Assembly (NCBI GenBank): GCA_903872345.1
Contig: CAIQKM010000200.1
Span: 59,885 to 123,884 of the forward strand
DNA: 64,000 bases
Source of the DNA: an uncultured Verrucomicrobia subdivision 3 bacterium
GTDB lineage: Bacteria > Verrucomicrobiota > Verrucomicrobiia > Limisphaerales > UBA11358
Direction: 5' to 3'
Positions 1 to 10,400 of this stretch are shown here, piece after piece. The notes under the pieces were generated by a model. That model saw nothing but the letters and a program-made list of their open reading frames with translations. It had not been told where the DNA came from and ran no database searches. The translations under genes and the position numbers were made by a program. Positions within the stretch are counted from its first letter, which is position 1. The number at the start of each line of letters is the position of its first letter.

Positions 1-2
1 CC

Positions 3-176
3 GGTTTTGTCGGGTGTCGCTGTGGGCGGCAACCGCAGCGAACATTCGCCCGCTCCCGTGCAAATCGGGCTTTGGCTCGCAATGGGGCCATCGCCAACAC
101 GCATTGGAACAATGTGGCGGCGGCGTATCGGCTGGCGAAACCGGATGATGTGCCCATGCTGGAGCCGGAAAAGTAA
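3..176 (+). CDS. 3' end of an unidentified gene cut by the window edge
   Basis: An open frame runs in from the left edge and stops at TAA 174-176. Its last residues read ...HWNNVAAAYRLAKPDD and then VPMLEPEK. This end looks protein-like, but the first 25 or so codons in the same frame are rich in Arg and Cys and look non-coding, so a frame error or a different true frame is possible. I do not recognise the family. The gene lies on the same strand as the polysaccharide-degradation genes that follow. Confidence 0.3.
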   Translation, partial: GFVGCRCGRQPQRTFARSRANRALARNGAIANTHWNNVAAAYRLAKPDDVPMLEPEK

Positions 177-209
177 TCGCGATACTACACCGATCACTTT
201 TAATTTAAA

Positions 210-1337
210 ATGAACTTGCGCGTCCAAATACAAATGGTGGATTGCAGCCAGGCCACCGCCTTGGTCGGCGTGCGGGTGGAACTGGGAAACTCCGGCGCGA
301 CGATCGCGGAGGTAAGCGTCAAAACGGAAGTGTTTGAAGTTGGGTTTGACGGTGGCCAGCCGGATTCGCCGGTGGCGGTGACAGAAATTGTCAAAATAAA
401 AATTTCCGCCAGCGAAATTACGATGACGGATTCACGCCTGAGCATCGGTACGCCGTTTTTCTCAACAAAATCTGTGCCGCAGCCTTACGCGGCAGTCACG
501 ACTTTGGAGTTTGCCAGCGGACAAGTAGATTCCAGCGAAACTCGGTTCATTTTGCTCGCACCGGAATCCGGCGGGGGATTGCTAATCTGCCGCGAAACAA
601 CAAGGGTTCCCCCGCGGGTCAGTCGCATCAATCCACAATTGCCGTTGCTATTTATCGTCAGCGACTCGACGGCGTTCAGCAACGGCCAGAACCAGTTGGG
701 CTGGGGAGACCGGCTGGCACGTTTTTTTGACGCGGGAAAAATCAACGTGCTGAACCGCGCTCGCCCCGGCCGTAGTGCCAGGTCGTTTCGCAGCGAAGGT
801 TTGTGGCGGCGACTGCTGGCGGAAATGAAGGCGGGCGATTTCGTTTTAATTCAATTCGGTCACAATGACGCCGACAAATTGGCCGAAGGCCGTTGCCGTG
901 GCGTCTTGCCCGGTGTTCATGAGCAGACGCAGGAGGTCGTCATGCCTGAGGGGACGTGCGAAATCGTCCGCACTTATGGCTGGTATCTGCGGCAATTCAT
1001 CGCGGAGGCGAAAGCCAAAGGTGCCACGCCGGTCCTGCTTTCGCTGACGGTGAAAAATGTCTGGGAGAACGGCCGGTTGCTACGCAATCAAAGCCAATAT
1101 GGCCATTGGGCGGCGCAGGTGGCGCAGGCATCGGGCGTTGATTTCATTGACCTTAACCAAATGATTGCCGAGCGCTACCATGCGCTTGGGCAGGAAAAAG
1201 TCCAGCTGCTGTTTTGCAGCGCCAGTGATAATGTCCACACCAGCCCGGCCGGCGCGGAACTGAATGCCGCCTGCGTGGTTGACGGTTTGAAAAGACTTTC
1301 CGGCCGCCCATTGGAATTATGTTTCCGAACCGAATAG
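210..1337 (+). CDS. SGNH/GDSL esterase (rhamnogalacturonan acetylesterase-like, CE12 type) with a GH2-like Ig segment at its N-terminus
   Basis: The C-terminal part (about residues 145-365) is an SGNH hydrolase expected to remove acetyl groups from polysaccharide. It shows the block I serine in SDST (S153), a GRSARSF block, GHND (about 217-220) and the D-x-x-H pair in DNVHTS (D340, H343). The DxxH spacing and the GRSARSF block fit CE12 rhamnogalacturonan acetylesterases. Residues 1-120 are unusual: the stretches VGVRVELGNSG and QPYAAVTTLEFASGQ followed by SSETRF resemble the Ig-like domain of GH2 enzymes. No signal peptide follows ATG 210, which is odd beside exported neighbours and suggests a lost 5' part or a chimera. 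There is no clear ribosome-binding site. The GH2 gene starts 10 bases downstream. Confidence 0.75.
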   Translation: MNLRVQIQMVDCSQATALVGVRVELGNSGATIAEVSVKTEVFEVGFDGGQPDSPVAVTEIVKIKISASEITMTDSRLSIGTPFFSTKSVPQPYAAVTTLEFASGQVDSSETRFILLAPESGGGLLICRETTRVPPRVSRINPQLPLLFIVSDSTAFSNGQNQLGWGDRLARFFDAGKINVLNRARPGRSARSFRSEGLWRRLLAEMKAGDFVLIQFGHNDADKLAEGRCRGVLPGVHEQTQEVVMPEGTCEIVRTYGWYLRQFIAEAKAKGATPVLLSLTVKNVWENGRLLRNQSQYGHWAAQVAQASGVDFIDLNQMIAERYHALGQEKVQLLFCSASDNVHTSPAGAELNAACVVDGLKRLSGRPLELCFRTE

Positions 1338-1347
1338 TAATCACCAG

Positions 1348-4218
1348 ATGAAACAAAAGAGACAAAACCCATTCGTACAAACATTTTCACACGTCGTGTT
1401 GGGCGTAATCGCCGCCGCAATTTGCGTTGGCGGAAATTTATTTGCGGCTTCCGGCTCGAAGGCCGGCGCGGAAGAGCGGCTCTCGCTGGATCGCGCGTGG
1501 CGGTTTCATCTCGGCGACATCCCGATGCCGGTGATCAAGGGGCACGGCAGTTCCTACAGCAACGCCAAGGCCGGCAAGGCATGGGGCGCAGCGGCCCCGG
1601 ACTACGACGACAACGGCTGGCGGGTGCTGGATTTGCCGCACGACTGGGCCGTGGAAGGGCCATTTGATCCGGACGCCAATATTTCGCAGGGCTATCGTCC
1701 GCGCGGGGTGGCGTGGTATCGGCGCTGTCTGCGGCTGGAGCCGGCGGATCGAGGGCGGGCACTGGAGCTGCAATTCGATGGCGTCGCCACGCATTGCACG
1801 GTATGGCTCAACGGCACGGTGGTGCAGCGCAACTGGTGCGGCTACACGGGGTTTTCCATTGATTTGACGCCGTTTGCGACCTATGGCGACCAGTTGAACA
1901 ATATCGCGATTCGCGTGGACGCCGAGCCGATGGAAGGCTGGTGGTACGAAGGCGCCGGGATTTACCGCCACACGTGGCTCAGCAAACGCAGCCCGGTTCA
2001 CATCGTGACCGACGGTGTTTATGCCAACCCGGTGAAAAAGGAAAATGGCCGGTGGGAACTGCCGGTGGAAGCGACGCTGGACAACATTGGCAAGGAATCC
2101 GCGCCGGTGGAGGTTGGCGTCGAACTGCTCGATCCGCAGGGCAAGGTCGTTGCGCAAGCCAGCACTAAGGCGGAGGTGAAACCGTTTGAGGATGCGGTCG
2201 CAAGCGTTATTCTGAATGTCGCGCAACCGCAGTTGTGGTCGGTGGACGCGCCGGTGCTGTATAAAGTGAGGACGTTTCTCAAGTGCGACGGCACGCAGGT
2301 GGACGAGCGCGTGACACATTGCGGCTTCCGCACGATCCGTTTTGACGCGGACAAGGGGTTTTTTTTGAACGACCAGCCGTTGAAAATCAAGGGCACCTGT
2401 AATCATCAGGACGCGGCGGGCGTCGGCGTGGCCGTGCCGGATTCGATCTGGGATTTTCGCATCCGACGGCTGAAGGCGATGGGTAGCAACGCGTATCGCT
2501 GCGCGCACAATCCGCCGGCCCCGGAATTTTTGGAGGCTTGCGACCGGCTGGGAATGCTGGTGATGGACGAGAACCGGAATTTCAATTCCTCGCCGGAATA
2601 CGTGCGCCAGCTCGAATGGATGGTACGGCGCGACCGCAATCATCCGAGCGTGATTCTCTGGTCGGTCTTCAACGAAGAGCCGATGCAGGGCACGGAGCAG
2701 GGCTACGAGATGGTGCGGCGCATGGCGGCGGCGGTGAAACGGCTGGACACCACGCGCCCCGTCACGGCGGCAATGAGCGGCGGCTCCGGCTCGCCCATCA
2801 ATGTTTCGCTGGCGGTGGACGTGGTCGGGTTTAACTACCAGCAGGGCAGTTATGACGGGTTTCATAAAGCTCACCCGCACCAGCCGATCACGAGTTCCGA
2901 GGACACTTCCTCCTACATGACCCGCGGGGTTTATGAGGAAGATAAAAAATCGAGCATGGCGGATTCCTACGACGTCGGGGCGGCGCCGTGGGGGGCAACG
3001 CATCGCAATGCCTGGAAGGCGATCGCGTCGCGGCCGTTCGTCGCCGGCGGTTTTGTCTGGACGGGATTTGACTATCGCGGCGAGCCGCAGAAATTTTCCT
3101 GGCCGTCGGTCAGCTCGGTTTTCGGCTGCATGGACACCTGCGGTTTTCCGAAGGCGGCATATTATATGCACCAGGCGGCGTGGATTGAAAACCGTCCCGT
3201 ACTACAAATTGTTCCGCACTGGAATTGGCCGGGCAGGGAAGGCCAGCCCATCAAGGTCATGGTTTTGAGCAACGTTGAGAAAGTGGAATTGTTCCTCAAC
3301 GGAAAATCGCTCGGCGAAAAGATCGTGGACAAACTGGAGGGCGGCGAATGGGAAGTACCTTATGCGCCCGGCAAACTCGAAGCCGTCGCGAGTAACGACG
3401 GCAAGGAAACCGTCCGCAGCACCGTTGAGACTACCGGCGAACCGGTTGCGCTGAAGCTCGTGCCCGACCGAGATTCGCTGGCGGGCGACGGCGCGGATGC
3501 GCAGCCGGTCACCGTTTGTGCCGTGGATGCGCAAGGCCGGGAAGTGCCGACGGCCAGCTTGCCGGTCACGTTTGCTATCTCCGGGCCGGGCGCGATCATC
3601 GGCCAGGGCAACGGCGACAACACGTCGCACGAGCCGGAAAAGGGCAACCACCGCCGCCTGTTCAACGGCCTTGCGCAGGTCACCGTGCAAGCGCAGCGTG
3701 ACCAAGCGGGAACCATCGTGTTGACCGCGCAGGCTGAGGGCCTGAAACCGGCCGAGATCCGCATCGCCTCCCGCGCGGTGGCTGCACTGCCGGCGGTGCC
3801 GCCGACGGATCCGATTTTCGCGCTGGCCAAGTGGCGGATGTCGCCGTTGTCCGCCGCGAAGCCGAATCCGAACCAGCCGATTGGCGAATCCGACATGAAC
3901 AGTTGGCCGCCGGTCACAGCCGGTTCGCCGCAAAAGTTTGAAGGCGGCAACTGGGCGACTTTTCGGGTGATGTTCACGCCCGTCGCCAGCGTGCAAACCA
4001 GTGGCGGCGAGATTCAGTTTAAGGAAATCACCGGGGCGGCGGAAGTCTGGATGGACGGCAAGCTGCTGGCGGAGAAAAGCGCCACGGCGCGCGGCGCGCT
4101 AAAAGTTGCTCTGCCGCCGGGGCCGGGCGCGCGGATCGTTTCGGTGCTGGTCAATTCCGGCGGCGCGGTCAGGGCGGGACTTTCCGGCAATGTCATCGTT
4201 ACGCCATCGCAACCCTGA
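1348..4218 (+). CDS. exported GH2 glycoside hydrolase (beta-galactosidase-like)
   Basis: This 956-residue GH2 enzyme probably removes beta-linked galactosyl or related residues in the periplasm or outside the cell. A signal peptide covers about residues 1-34. The sugar-binding jelly roll (about 60-215), Ig-like domain (220-330) and TIM barrel (about 335-620) follow in order. The acid/base Glu is E443 in WSVFNEEP, and the likely nucleophile is E518 in PITSSEDTSS, matching the S/T-E-x-A/T-S signature of this GH2 group. C-terminal Ig-like domains (about 640-780) and a final beta-sandwich (about 860-956) extend it. It lies 10 bases after the esterase gene, so the two are probably co-transcribed. 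Beta-galactosidase is the best guess, but beta-glucuronidase or another GH2 specificity cannot be excluded. Confidence 0.88.
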   Translation: MKQKRQNPFVQTFSHVVLGVIAAAICVGGNLFAASGSKAGAEERLSLDRAWRFHLGDIPMPVIKGHGSSYSNAKAGKAWGAAAPDYDDNGWRVLDLPHDWAVEGPFDPDANISQGYRPRGVAWYRRCLRLEPADRGRALELQFDGVATHCTVWLNGTVVQRNWCGYTGFSIDLTPFATYGDQLNNIAIRVDAEPMEGWWYEGAGIYRHTWLSKRSPVHIVTDGVYANPVKKENGRWELPVEATLDNIGKESAPVEVGVELLDPQGKVVAQASTKAEVKPFEDAVASVILNVAQPQLWSVDAPVLYKVRTFLKCDGTQVDERVTHCGFRTIRFDADKGFFLNDQPLKIKGTCNHQDAAGVGVAVPDSIWDFRIRRLKAMGSNAYRCAHNPPAPEFLEACDRLGMLVMDENRNFNSSPEYVRQLEWMVRRDRNHPSVILWSVFNEEPMQGTEQGYEMVRRMAAAVKRLDTTRPVTAAMSGGSGSPINVSLAVDVVGFNYQQGSYDGFHKAHPHQPITSSEDTSSYMTRGVYEEDKKSSMADSYDVGAAPWGATHRNAWKAIASRPFVAGGFVWTGFDYRGEPQKFSWPSVSSVFGCMDTCGFPKAAYYMHQAAWIENRPVLQIVPHWNWPGREGQPIKVMVLSNVEKVELFLNGKSLGEKIVDKLEGGEWEVPYAPGKLEAVASNDGKETVRSTVETTGEPVALKLVPDRDSLAGDGADAQPVTVCAVDAQGREVPTASLPVTFAISGPGAIIGQGNGDNTSHEPEKGNHRRLFNGLAQVTVQAQRDQAGTIVLTAQAEGLKPAEIRIASRAVAALPAVPPTDPIFALAKWRMSPLSAAKPNPNQPIGESDMNSWPPVTAGSPQKFEGGNWATFRVMFTPVASVQTSGGEIQFKEITGAAEVWMDGKLLAEKSATARGALKVALPPGPGARIVSVLVNSGGAVRAGLSGNVIVTPSQP

Positions 4219-4249
4219 TGGCCCAGGTTATCCCGCTCGAAATTTAATT

Positions 4250-6415
4250 ATGAAAACATTTACCCAGTTCACCAACTTAGCATGCGCCTTGCTCGCTTCG
4301 TGTTCCCTCGCCGGCGCGGCGTCCAAGGAACTATTCGTTTCACCGGCGGGCAGTGACGCCAGCATTGGCAGCCAGTTGCACCCGTTTGCCACCATCGCCA
4401 GGGCGCGCGATCAAATCCGCAGGATCAAAACCGCCGGCGAGCTGCCGCCTGGCGGCGTGACGGTGGAAATACTCGGCGGGAAATACAGTCTCGAAAATTC
4501 ACTGGAATTTTCCGCGACCGATTCCGGCACGGCGGACGCGCCGGTAGTGTATCGGGCATTTCAAAATGAGCCGGTGGAAATTTTGGGCGGCCGCGTGCTA
4601 AAAATTTCCGAGTTCGCGCCGGTGATGAATGAAAAAATTCTGGCGCGGCTCGATTCAGCGGCGCGCGGAAAAGTGATTTGCCTTTCGGTAAAAAAACTCG
4701 GCTTGCAACATGCCGACCCGTTTCCGCCGGTGTTCAGCGACAGCGGCGGCATTTTTGAATTGTTTTGGGATGGCAAACGTTTGCCGATCTCGCGCTGGCC
4801 GAATTCCGGAGATCCAAAACAGTGGACGACGATGAAAAAAGCCGTGGTCAACGGTGACGCCAAGACCGGCGGCACTTTTGAGTATCGCGACGAGCGACCT
4901 TCGCGCTGGCTGCAAAATTCCAGCGTCTGGCTCAAGGGCCAATGGCGCGTACCGTGGGAGGACCCGGCCATCCGCGTGGCAAAAATTGATCCGGCAAACC
5001 ATACCATCACCTTTGCGGCGGGACTTTCCGCCGGCATCGGCAACAAATACACGCGGCCGGCGGGCAATGGCAAGGAGCCGTGGTGCGCCATCAATTTGAT
5101 CGAGGAAATAGACCAACCGGGCGAATGGGCCCTTGATTTTGACACGCAGACCCTGTTTCTCTGGCCACCGGCCGCAGACGGCGAATTGATGGTATCGCAG
5201 CTCGACACACCGCTGATTGCGGTGAACGGCGCGGCGCATTTGAAATTCATCGGCCTCACGCTCGAAGCGTCGCTCGGCGACGGCTTCGTATTGAAAAATA
5301 CCGAGTCGGATTTAATCGCTGGCTGCACTATCCGCAATCTGGCCAAGCGCGGCGTGGTGCTGAACGGTTATCGCAGCGGCGTACAAAGCTGCGACATCTA
5401 TAACGTCGGCGAGGGCTGCGTTTACGTTTCCGGTGGCGATAAAAAGAAACTCGTGCCATCGGAGAACTTCATAGTCAACAACCACCTGCATGATTACGCG
5501 GTGCTCAAGGCGATGTATTCGCCGGCAGTGGACGTGGGCTTTGGCGGCCAGCCCAATGGCGGCGGTTTCACGGACGCGGTCGGCATTCGCGTGGCGAACA
5601 ATTTGATTCACGACGCGCCGCGCGACGCGGTTTTGGTTTCCGGTCAGGACAACCTTTATGAGCTCAACGAAATCTTCAACTGCGGCTTTGGCTCGGGTGA
5701 TGTCGGCGCTTTTTATTCGTGGCTGGATTGGACTATCCGCTCCACCATCCGCTACAACTACATTCACGACACAGTCGGCGGGGTGAACCCGGACGACGGC
5801 GCGGCGGGCAATACGGTTTTTGGGAATGTTTTTTCCGGCCCGCGCACCGGCGTCTGGATCGCGTCCGGACCGGATCACACCGCGGTTAACAACATTTTCA
5901 TCAAGGGCGAAGGCCCGGTATTTGGCATGGACGACCGCGGCGTGGCGCGTGGCTACGCGACGAACTCGCGGCTGCGCAAGGCAGTGATGGACATCAACCC
6001 CGCAGCCCCGCCGTGGTCGGTGCGATTTCCGGAGATGACGAACCTGCTGGCGAGCCATCCGGAGCTGCCGCTGCGGGCGAAATTCGAGCGCAACGTTGTC
6101 GTGATGCAGACCGGCGAACCATTCGCGTTGAAAATGGGCGAGAGGAGTCAAGCGGACACGAATCTGTTTGTGGCGCGGGAAAATTTTGTAACGGCGACCG
6201 ATCCGGGGTTTGTGGATGCGGCGAACGGAAATTTCTCGCTGAAACCGGACTCCGTGGTATTTCAAAAAATCCCCGGCTTCCAGCCCATTCCCTTCGACAA
6301 GATGGGTCTGTTTAAAGATGAATATCGCCGCACGTTGCCGACAGACTTGGAGATTGGCCGAAACCGCGCCGGGGGCGTGAACAAGAATCCGGCGGATAAA
6401 AATTTCGGAACATGA
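4250..6415 (+). CDS. exported right-handed beta-helix protein, GH141-like (candidate alpha-L-fucosidase)
   Basis: I choose ATG 4250 because it opens a clear signal peptide (MKTFTQFTNLACALLASCSLAGAA), written here only by position: residues 1-24. An in-frame ATG at 4106 would overlap the GH2 gene. The mature protein begins KELFVSPAGSD, followed by PFATIARARDQIR, a head typical of GH141 and related parallel beta-helix glycosidases. Repeated N-x-I/L-x and H-D-x turns between about residues 350 and 600 (NNHLHDYAV, NNLIHDAPRDAV, YNYIHDTVGG) give the helix coils. Known GH141 members include an alpha-L-fucosidase acting on rhamnogalacturonan II and a xylanase. The two GH29 genes downstream favour fucosidase. 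A polysaccharide lyase or epimerase fold relative is the alternative. Confidence 0.75.
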   Translation: MKTFTQFTNLACALLASCSLAGAASKELFVSPAGSDASIGSQLHPFATIARARDQIRRIKTAGELPPGGVTVEILGGKYSLENSLEFSATDSGTADAPVVYRAFQNEPVEILGGRVLKISEFAPVMNEKILARLDSAARGKVICLSVKKLGLQHADPFPPVFSDSGGIFELFWDGKRLPISRWPNSGDPKQWTTMKKAVVNGDAKTGGTFEYRDERPSRWLQNSSVWLKGQWRVPWEDPAIRVAKIDPANHTITFAAGLSAGIGNKYTRPAGNGKEPWCAINLIEEIDQPGEWALDFDTQTLFLWPPAADGELMVSQLDTPLIAVNGAAHLKFIGLTLEASLGDGFVLKNTESDLIAGCTIRNLAKRGVVLNGYRSGVQSCDIYNVGEGCVYVSGGDKKKLVPSENFIVNNHLHDYAVLKAMYSPAVDVGFGGQPNGGGFTDAVGIRVANNLIHDAPRDAVLVSGQDNLYELNEIFNCGFGSGDVGAFYSWLDWTIRSTIRYNYIHDTVGGVNPDDGAAGNTVFGNVFSGPRTGVWIASGPDHTAVNNIFIKGEGPVFGMDDRGVARGYATNSRLRKAVMDINPAAPPWSVRFPEMTNLLASHPELPLRAKFERNVVVMQTGEPFALKMGERSQADTNLFVARENFVTATDPGFVDAANGNFSLKPDSVVFQKIPGFQPIPFDKMGLFKDEYRRTLPTDLEIGRNRAGGVNKNPADKNFGT

Positions 6416-6520
6416 ATAACTGGTGATGTCCGCTGCGTCGGCCGGGGCTTTGCGCCCGGATGATTATGACACCTGTGGCAACGTCCGAAACGGGGCGAAG
6501 CCGCTTCGAGCTCAATTTTG

Positions 6521-6558
6521 TGACGCAAAAGGCCCCCAAGGTGTCGCAAAATAGACCC
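6521..6558 (+). promoter_or_regulatory. tandem direct-repeat operator, site 1 (AraC-like spacing)
   Basis: Two direct half-sites, GACGCAAAA at 6522 and GTCGCAAAAT at 6543, lie exactly 21 bp apart, and each is followed by a C-rich block (GCCCCC, GACCC). Two close relatives with the same 21-bp spacing occur at 25231 and 33909. A TATAGT hexamer at 6562-6567 could be the -10 element just downstream. The 21-bp direct-repeat geometry is that of AraC-family activators; no regulator gene is in the window. The next start codon is at 6628. Confidence 0.55.
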
Positions 6559-6627
6559 TTCTATAGTGTGAGGATCAGTGGTCTAGTAATAGAACACCAC
6601 CCGTATATAACTAATTCAAGAAATCCG

Positions 6628-7416
6628 ATGAAAACAAGACTGAACAAGCAAACTACCGGGTTCACCCTTATCGAGTTACTCGTGGTCATCGCCATCATCG
6701 CCATTCTAGCGGCGATGCTGCTGCCGGCGCTGGCCCGCGCCAAGCAGACGGCTTACAAGGCTACTTGCATCAGCAACCTGCGCCAAATTGGCCTTGCTTC
6801 GGTGATGTATATCAATGACAACAACGGCTTGCTATGCTACGGAAATACGATTTCTTCCCGTTTAAACGCCGGAGGTGATATGGTTGACCAGTCGGCTTTG
6901 GATTTGTGGATCAGCTGCATGGGTTATAAGGATATTGCCTCGGCGGGTATTTTGGCGTCCAACATGAATTTCTGCCCCGCCACCAAGCAAATCTCCGGAA
7001 AGTTCATGCCATCCTATTCCGCCAATCGGGCGCTGCTTTTTAACCACGAGGATTCGCTTGGGCAAGGTGACGGCGCGATCACCAGAATTGAACGAATCCG
7101 TAAACCCTCTGAAATGTGTGAGATGGTGGATTGCGGTGGCTATGTCAACGGCAGCTTTTGGGGAGTGACTGACGGGGGGTGGGGGGTGCCTCCGGTCTGT
7201 CCGCATTATGGCCAAACCCGAGTGGATTTGGTTGGCTCGTGGACGACTTTTTATTATGCCGAAGGCAGCGGCGTAACTGTCTATTTTGACGGTCATTCGG
7301 ACGCCCGGAAGGTGGATCCTACCTGCGCGGCTGCAAACCGGGTGCCAATCGATTGGGGCTCGAAATTGGCTCATCCAGATGGATCGGTTTGGTCTTTATA
7401 CTGGCAGGGAAAATAG
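6628..7416 (+). CDS. prepilin-type N-terminal cleavage/methylation protein with H-X9-DG-type C-terminus
   Basis: The 262-residue protein starts at ATG 6628, which places the prepilin peptidase site (G|FTLIE) about ten residues in, followed by the long hydrophobic helix LLVVIAIIAILAAMLLPAL. The SNLRQIGLASVMYINDNNG stretch after the helix and the VTVYFDGHSDARKVDP stretch near the end are typical of the large pseudopilin-like families of Verrucomicrobiota and Planctomycetota. The helix anchors it in the inner membrane after cleavage. The exact role is unknown, but these proteins usually sit beside large exported degradative proteins, as here. An in-frame ATG at 6460 would add 56 non-pilin residues and is rejected. 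Confidence 0.9.
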   Translation: MKTRLNKQTTGFTLIELLVVIAIIAILAAMLLPALARAKQTAYKATCISNLRQIGLASVMYINDNNGLLCYGNTISSRLNAGGDMVDQSALDLWISCMGYKDIASAGILASNMNFCPATKQISGKFMPSYSANRALLFNHEDSLGQGDGAITRIERIRKPSEMCEMVDCGGYVNGSFWGVTDGGWGVPPVCPHYGQTRVDLVGSWTTFYYAEGSGVTVYFDGHSDARKVDPTCAAANRVPIDWGSKLAHPDGSVWSLYWQGK

Positions 7417-7472
7417 CCCGGCTCATTGAAGTGAGCTTGCCGCCCACAGCCAGTCTGGCACCCGAAGCTCCT

Positions 7473-10400
7473 ATGATCAGAAAATTTATCCAGTTTTGTG
7501 CGTTAGCCGGTTCGATGGGGCGGTTGATAGGCGTTGGCATTATTTTCACTATGGAGGGACGGGCCGCCACTTATACCAAGGCCGAAACCACCACCATGAA
7601 CGCTGCGGCCGACTGGCAGAGCAACGGCGTCAGCGGACTGCCCGGGGCAGGTGATGCCGGTCTGCTGGATGCGACCTTGAGCGCGGGCAAGGCGGCTACG
7701 CTGGCGCTGGGAGGAAACGTTTCCATCGGCGGACTGATCTTCACCAACAGCTTGAACGGCCCGGTTATCATTGGCACCGGCAACACGCTGACGTTGAACA
7801 CCAATGGGCTGGACGTGAGTTCGGCGAACCAGAGTGTCGCGATTAACTGCGCCGTGACCGTGGGGACGGATCAGACGTGGCTGGCCGGTTCAAATAATTT
7901 AATCATCGGCGGCGCGATTTTCGGCGCAAGCGGCAGGACATTGACGCTTGGCGGTAATGCGATTTCATCCTCCACGATTTCCAACACGCTGGGCGCCTCC
8001 GGCCTGTTGATGAAAATCACCAATGGCAACTGGACGTTCATGGGCGACGGCGCTTACGCCGTGAATTTAGAACTCGACGGCGGTACGATGTTGTTCCCCA
8101 ACCGGAATGTTTACCTAAACAACAGCGGCCAGAAACTCACGATTCACGGGGGCGCCTGGCTGAATCAGAATTATTATGGACTGCGCCTGGGCAGCACGTT
8201 CGGCGCGAATAGTGGTGGCGGCAATTTCACCGGCGTTCAGGATGGCGGCCGGTTGCAGCTTTCGACGAGTTCGCTGGAATTGGGCAACAACTCCAGCGGT
8301 TTCACGGTGAGCTACACGCTGTCCGGAGGCACTTTTGCAACGGTAAACAACAATGTCAACATCGGTTCCGGCACAAGCGGCAGCACCACGACCTTCACGC
8401 TGACGAACACGGGAAAATTGTTAATCAACGGGACGCTCGCGGGCGCGCAGGGAGCGGGCGCCCGGCAAATTCTCGCGCTGAACGGCGGCACGTTCGTCGT
8501 CAAGACGGTGAACGCCACGCAACTTTCCGGAGCGGCGTCGCCGACGGTGCAAGGCACGCTGTTCAATCCCGGCACCACCGTCGCGCCCGGCGATGTTGGT
8601 ACTGCGGGCGTTATAAACATCATCGGCAATTACACGCAGACGAACAGCGGCGTGCTGGCGGTTGACCTTGGCGGCACGAGTCAGGCGACCGGGTTTCAAA
8701 GCGGCGGCAGCGGCTACGACGTTTTGGTGGTGAGCGGCACGGCGACACTTGGCGGCACGCTGGCGGTGACGATCAGCACCAATTTCATTCCGCTTTATGG
8801 CGATATTTACTACGTCGTCGGGGCCGGCAATATTCTTGGGGCGTTTACGAATGCTGCATTTGGTTCGCGCGTGACCACGACCGGCGGCGAAGGTTCATTT
8901 CTGGTCACCACCGATGGCCGGAATGTTATTCTCAGTCAGTTCACGCCAGCCGTCTGGCCGGGGGCGCCGGTGATCAACATCTCACCGGCGAATATCACGA
9001 CGAATCAAGGTGGCGCGACCGTTTTCACAGCGAATGTGACGAGCGCCATGGCTTGCCGCTATCAATGGCGTTTCAACGGCGCATCCATTGGCGGGGCGAC
9101 CGGGTCAGCGTTGACGGTTTACAACCAGCCGCAGAATGCCGGCACTTATGACGTGGTTGTAGTCAATCCCGGCGGCACGGCCGTCGCCAACCCGGTGACC
9201 CTGACGGTGACACCGGCATGGGAGAATCCGGCGGCCTTGATTTATCACATGGATCAAACTCCGGTAGCGGGCGCGGGAGCGATCACCGAAGCCACGGCGC
9301 AGACGGCGGGAACGATGGTCGGGGCGATGCTGCCGGCAGTTGTGCCCGGCGCAACGGGATTGACCGGCAACGCCTGGGACTTCTCGGCGGCAAGTGCTTA
9401 TCTAAGTGTCGCGCCCAACCCTGCCGTGCCATCGCTCGGCGATTATAACCAGACGTTCGGTTTGAGTTTCAGTTTCTGGGTGAAGATGACGAACAACGTC
9501 AACAACGCCTCCGTTTGCGCCCTCAACGGGTTATTCAAAATTTACGGCAACGGCAACGGGCTTACCTACAACGCGGGCGGAGATTTGCTTTTCAATCCGC
9601 TCTTTTCCTATGCCACGGCTGCGTTGGCCGACACCAACTGGCATCACGTTGTTTTCACCACGGATTTTCGCAACAATTCCGGCGCGTATTATCTCGATGG
9701 TGTTTATCAAGCCGGCATCGCCGTCAACACTACGCTCGCCACCAACTTGACGCCGAACCTGACGGCGGCGCTGAACATCGGCGCTGATGCCAACGGTGGC
9801 AACCAATGGAAAGGCGGGCTGGACGAGTTCGCGATTTACACGAAATCATTGAGCGCGGCGGAGGTGACCCAGCTTTATCAAAGCACCGGCATCAATGCCA
9901 ATGCGGGCACCACCAACTATTGCGCGCTGGCGAACCCGGCGCCAACCGTCAGCGCCGGTGCCACGCGGATTTTGCTTTGGACGAACGGCGCATCGTTTGT
10001 CACGACTGCGATCAATGCGCTGGCCAGCGACTTCAACGGGGGCGTGACTTGCTCGTGGAGCAACCGCAGCACGCCGGCCGGCGCTTCGGTGAATTACGGC
10101 AGCACCGCCGCCGCAAACACGACGGTGACTTTGTCCACGCAAGGAACATACGTATTGCGTTGCACCGTAACGGATGGCGGCGGGCTGACGGATTATGATG
10201 AACTGACGTTGATTGTTGCTTCCAATCAGCCGCCGAGCATCGGTGTTTGTCAGGCCAGTCAGACCACTTTGGTGAACACCAACCCCACCACGATCAATCT
10301 TTCCGCCGTGGTGCTGGACGACGGTTTGCCGCTGCCGCCGGGAATAATCACCCCACTCTGGACGCAGGTGAGCGGGCCGGCGGCGGTGAGTTTCCTGACC

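Noticed and set aside
1438..3171. Long minus-strand open frame opposite the GH2 gene
   Set aside because: It is fully antisense to a gene with clear GH2 motifs, and its product is Arg/His-rich with no recognisable domain. High GC makes such frames common.
7353..7472. Longer start for the first giant lyase-like gene
   Set aside because: It lies inside the pseudopilin gene; the start at 7473 gives a proper signal peptide.
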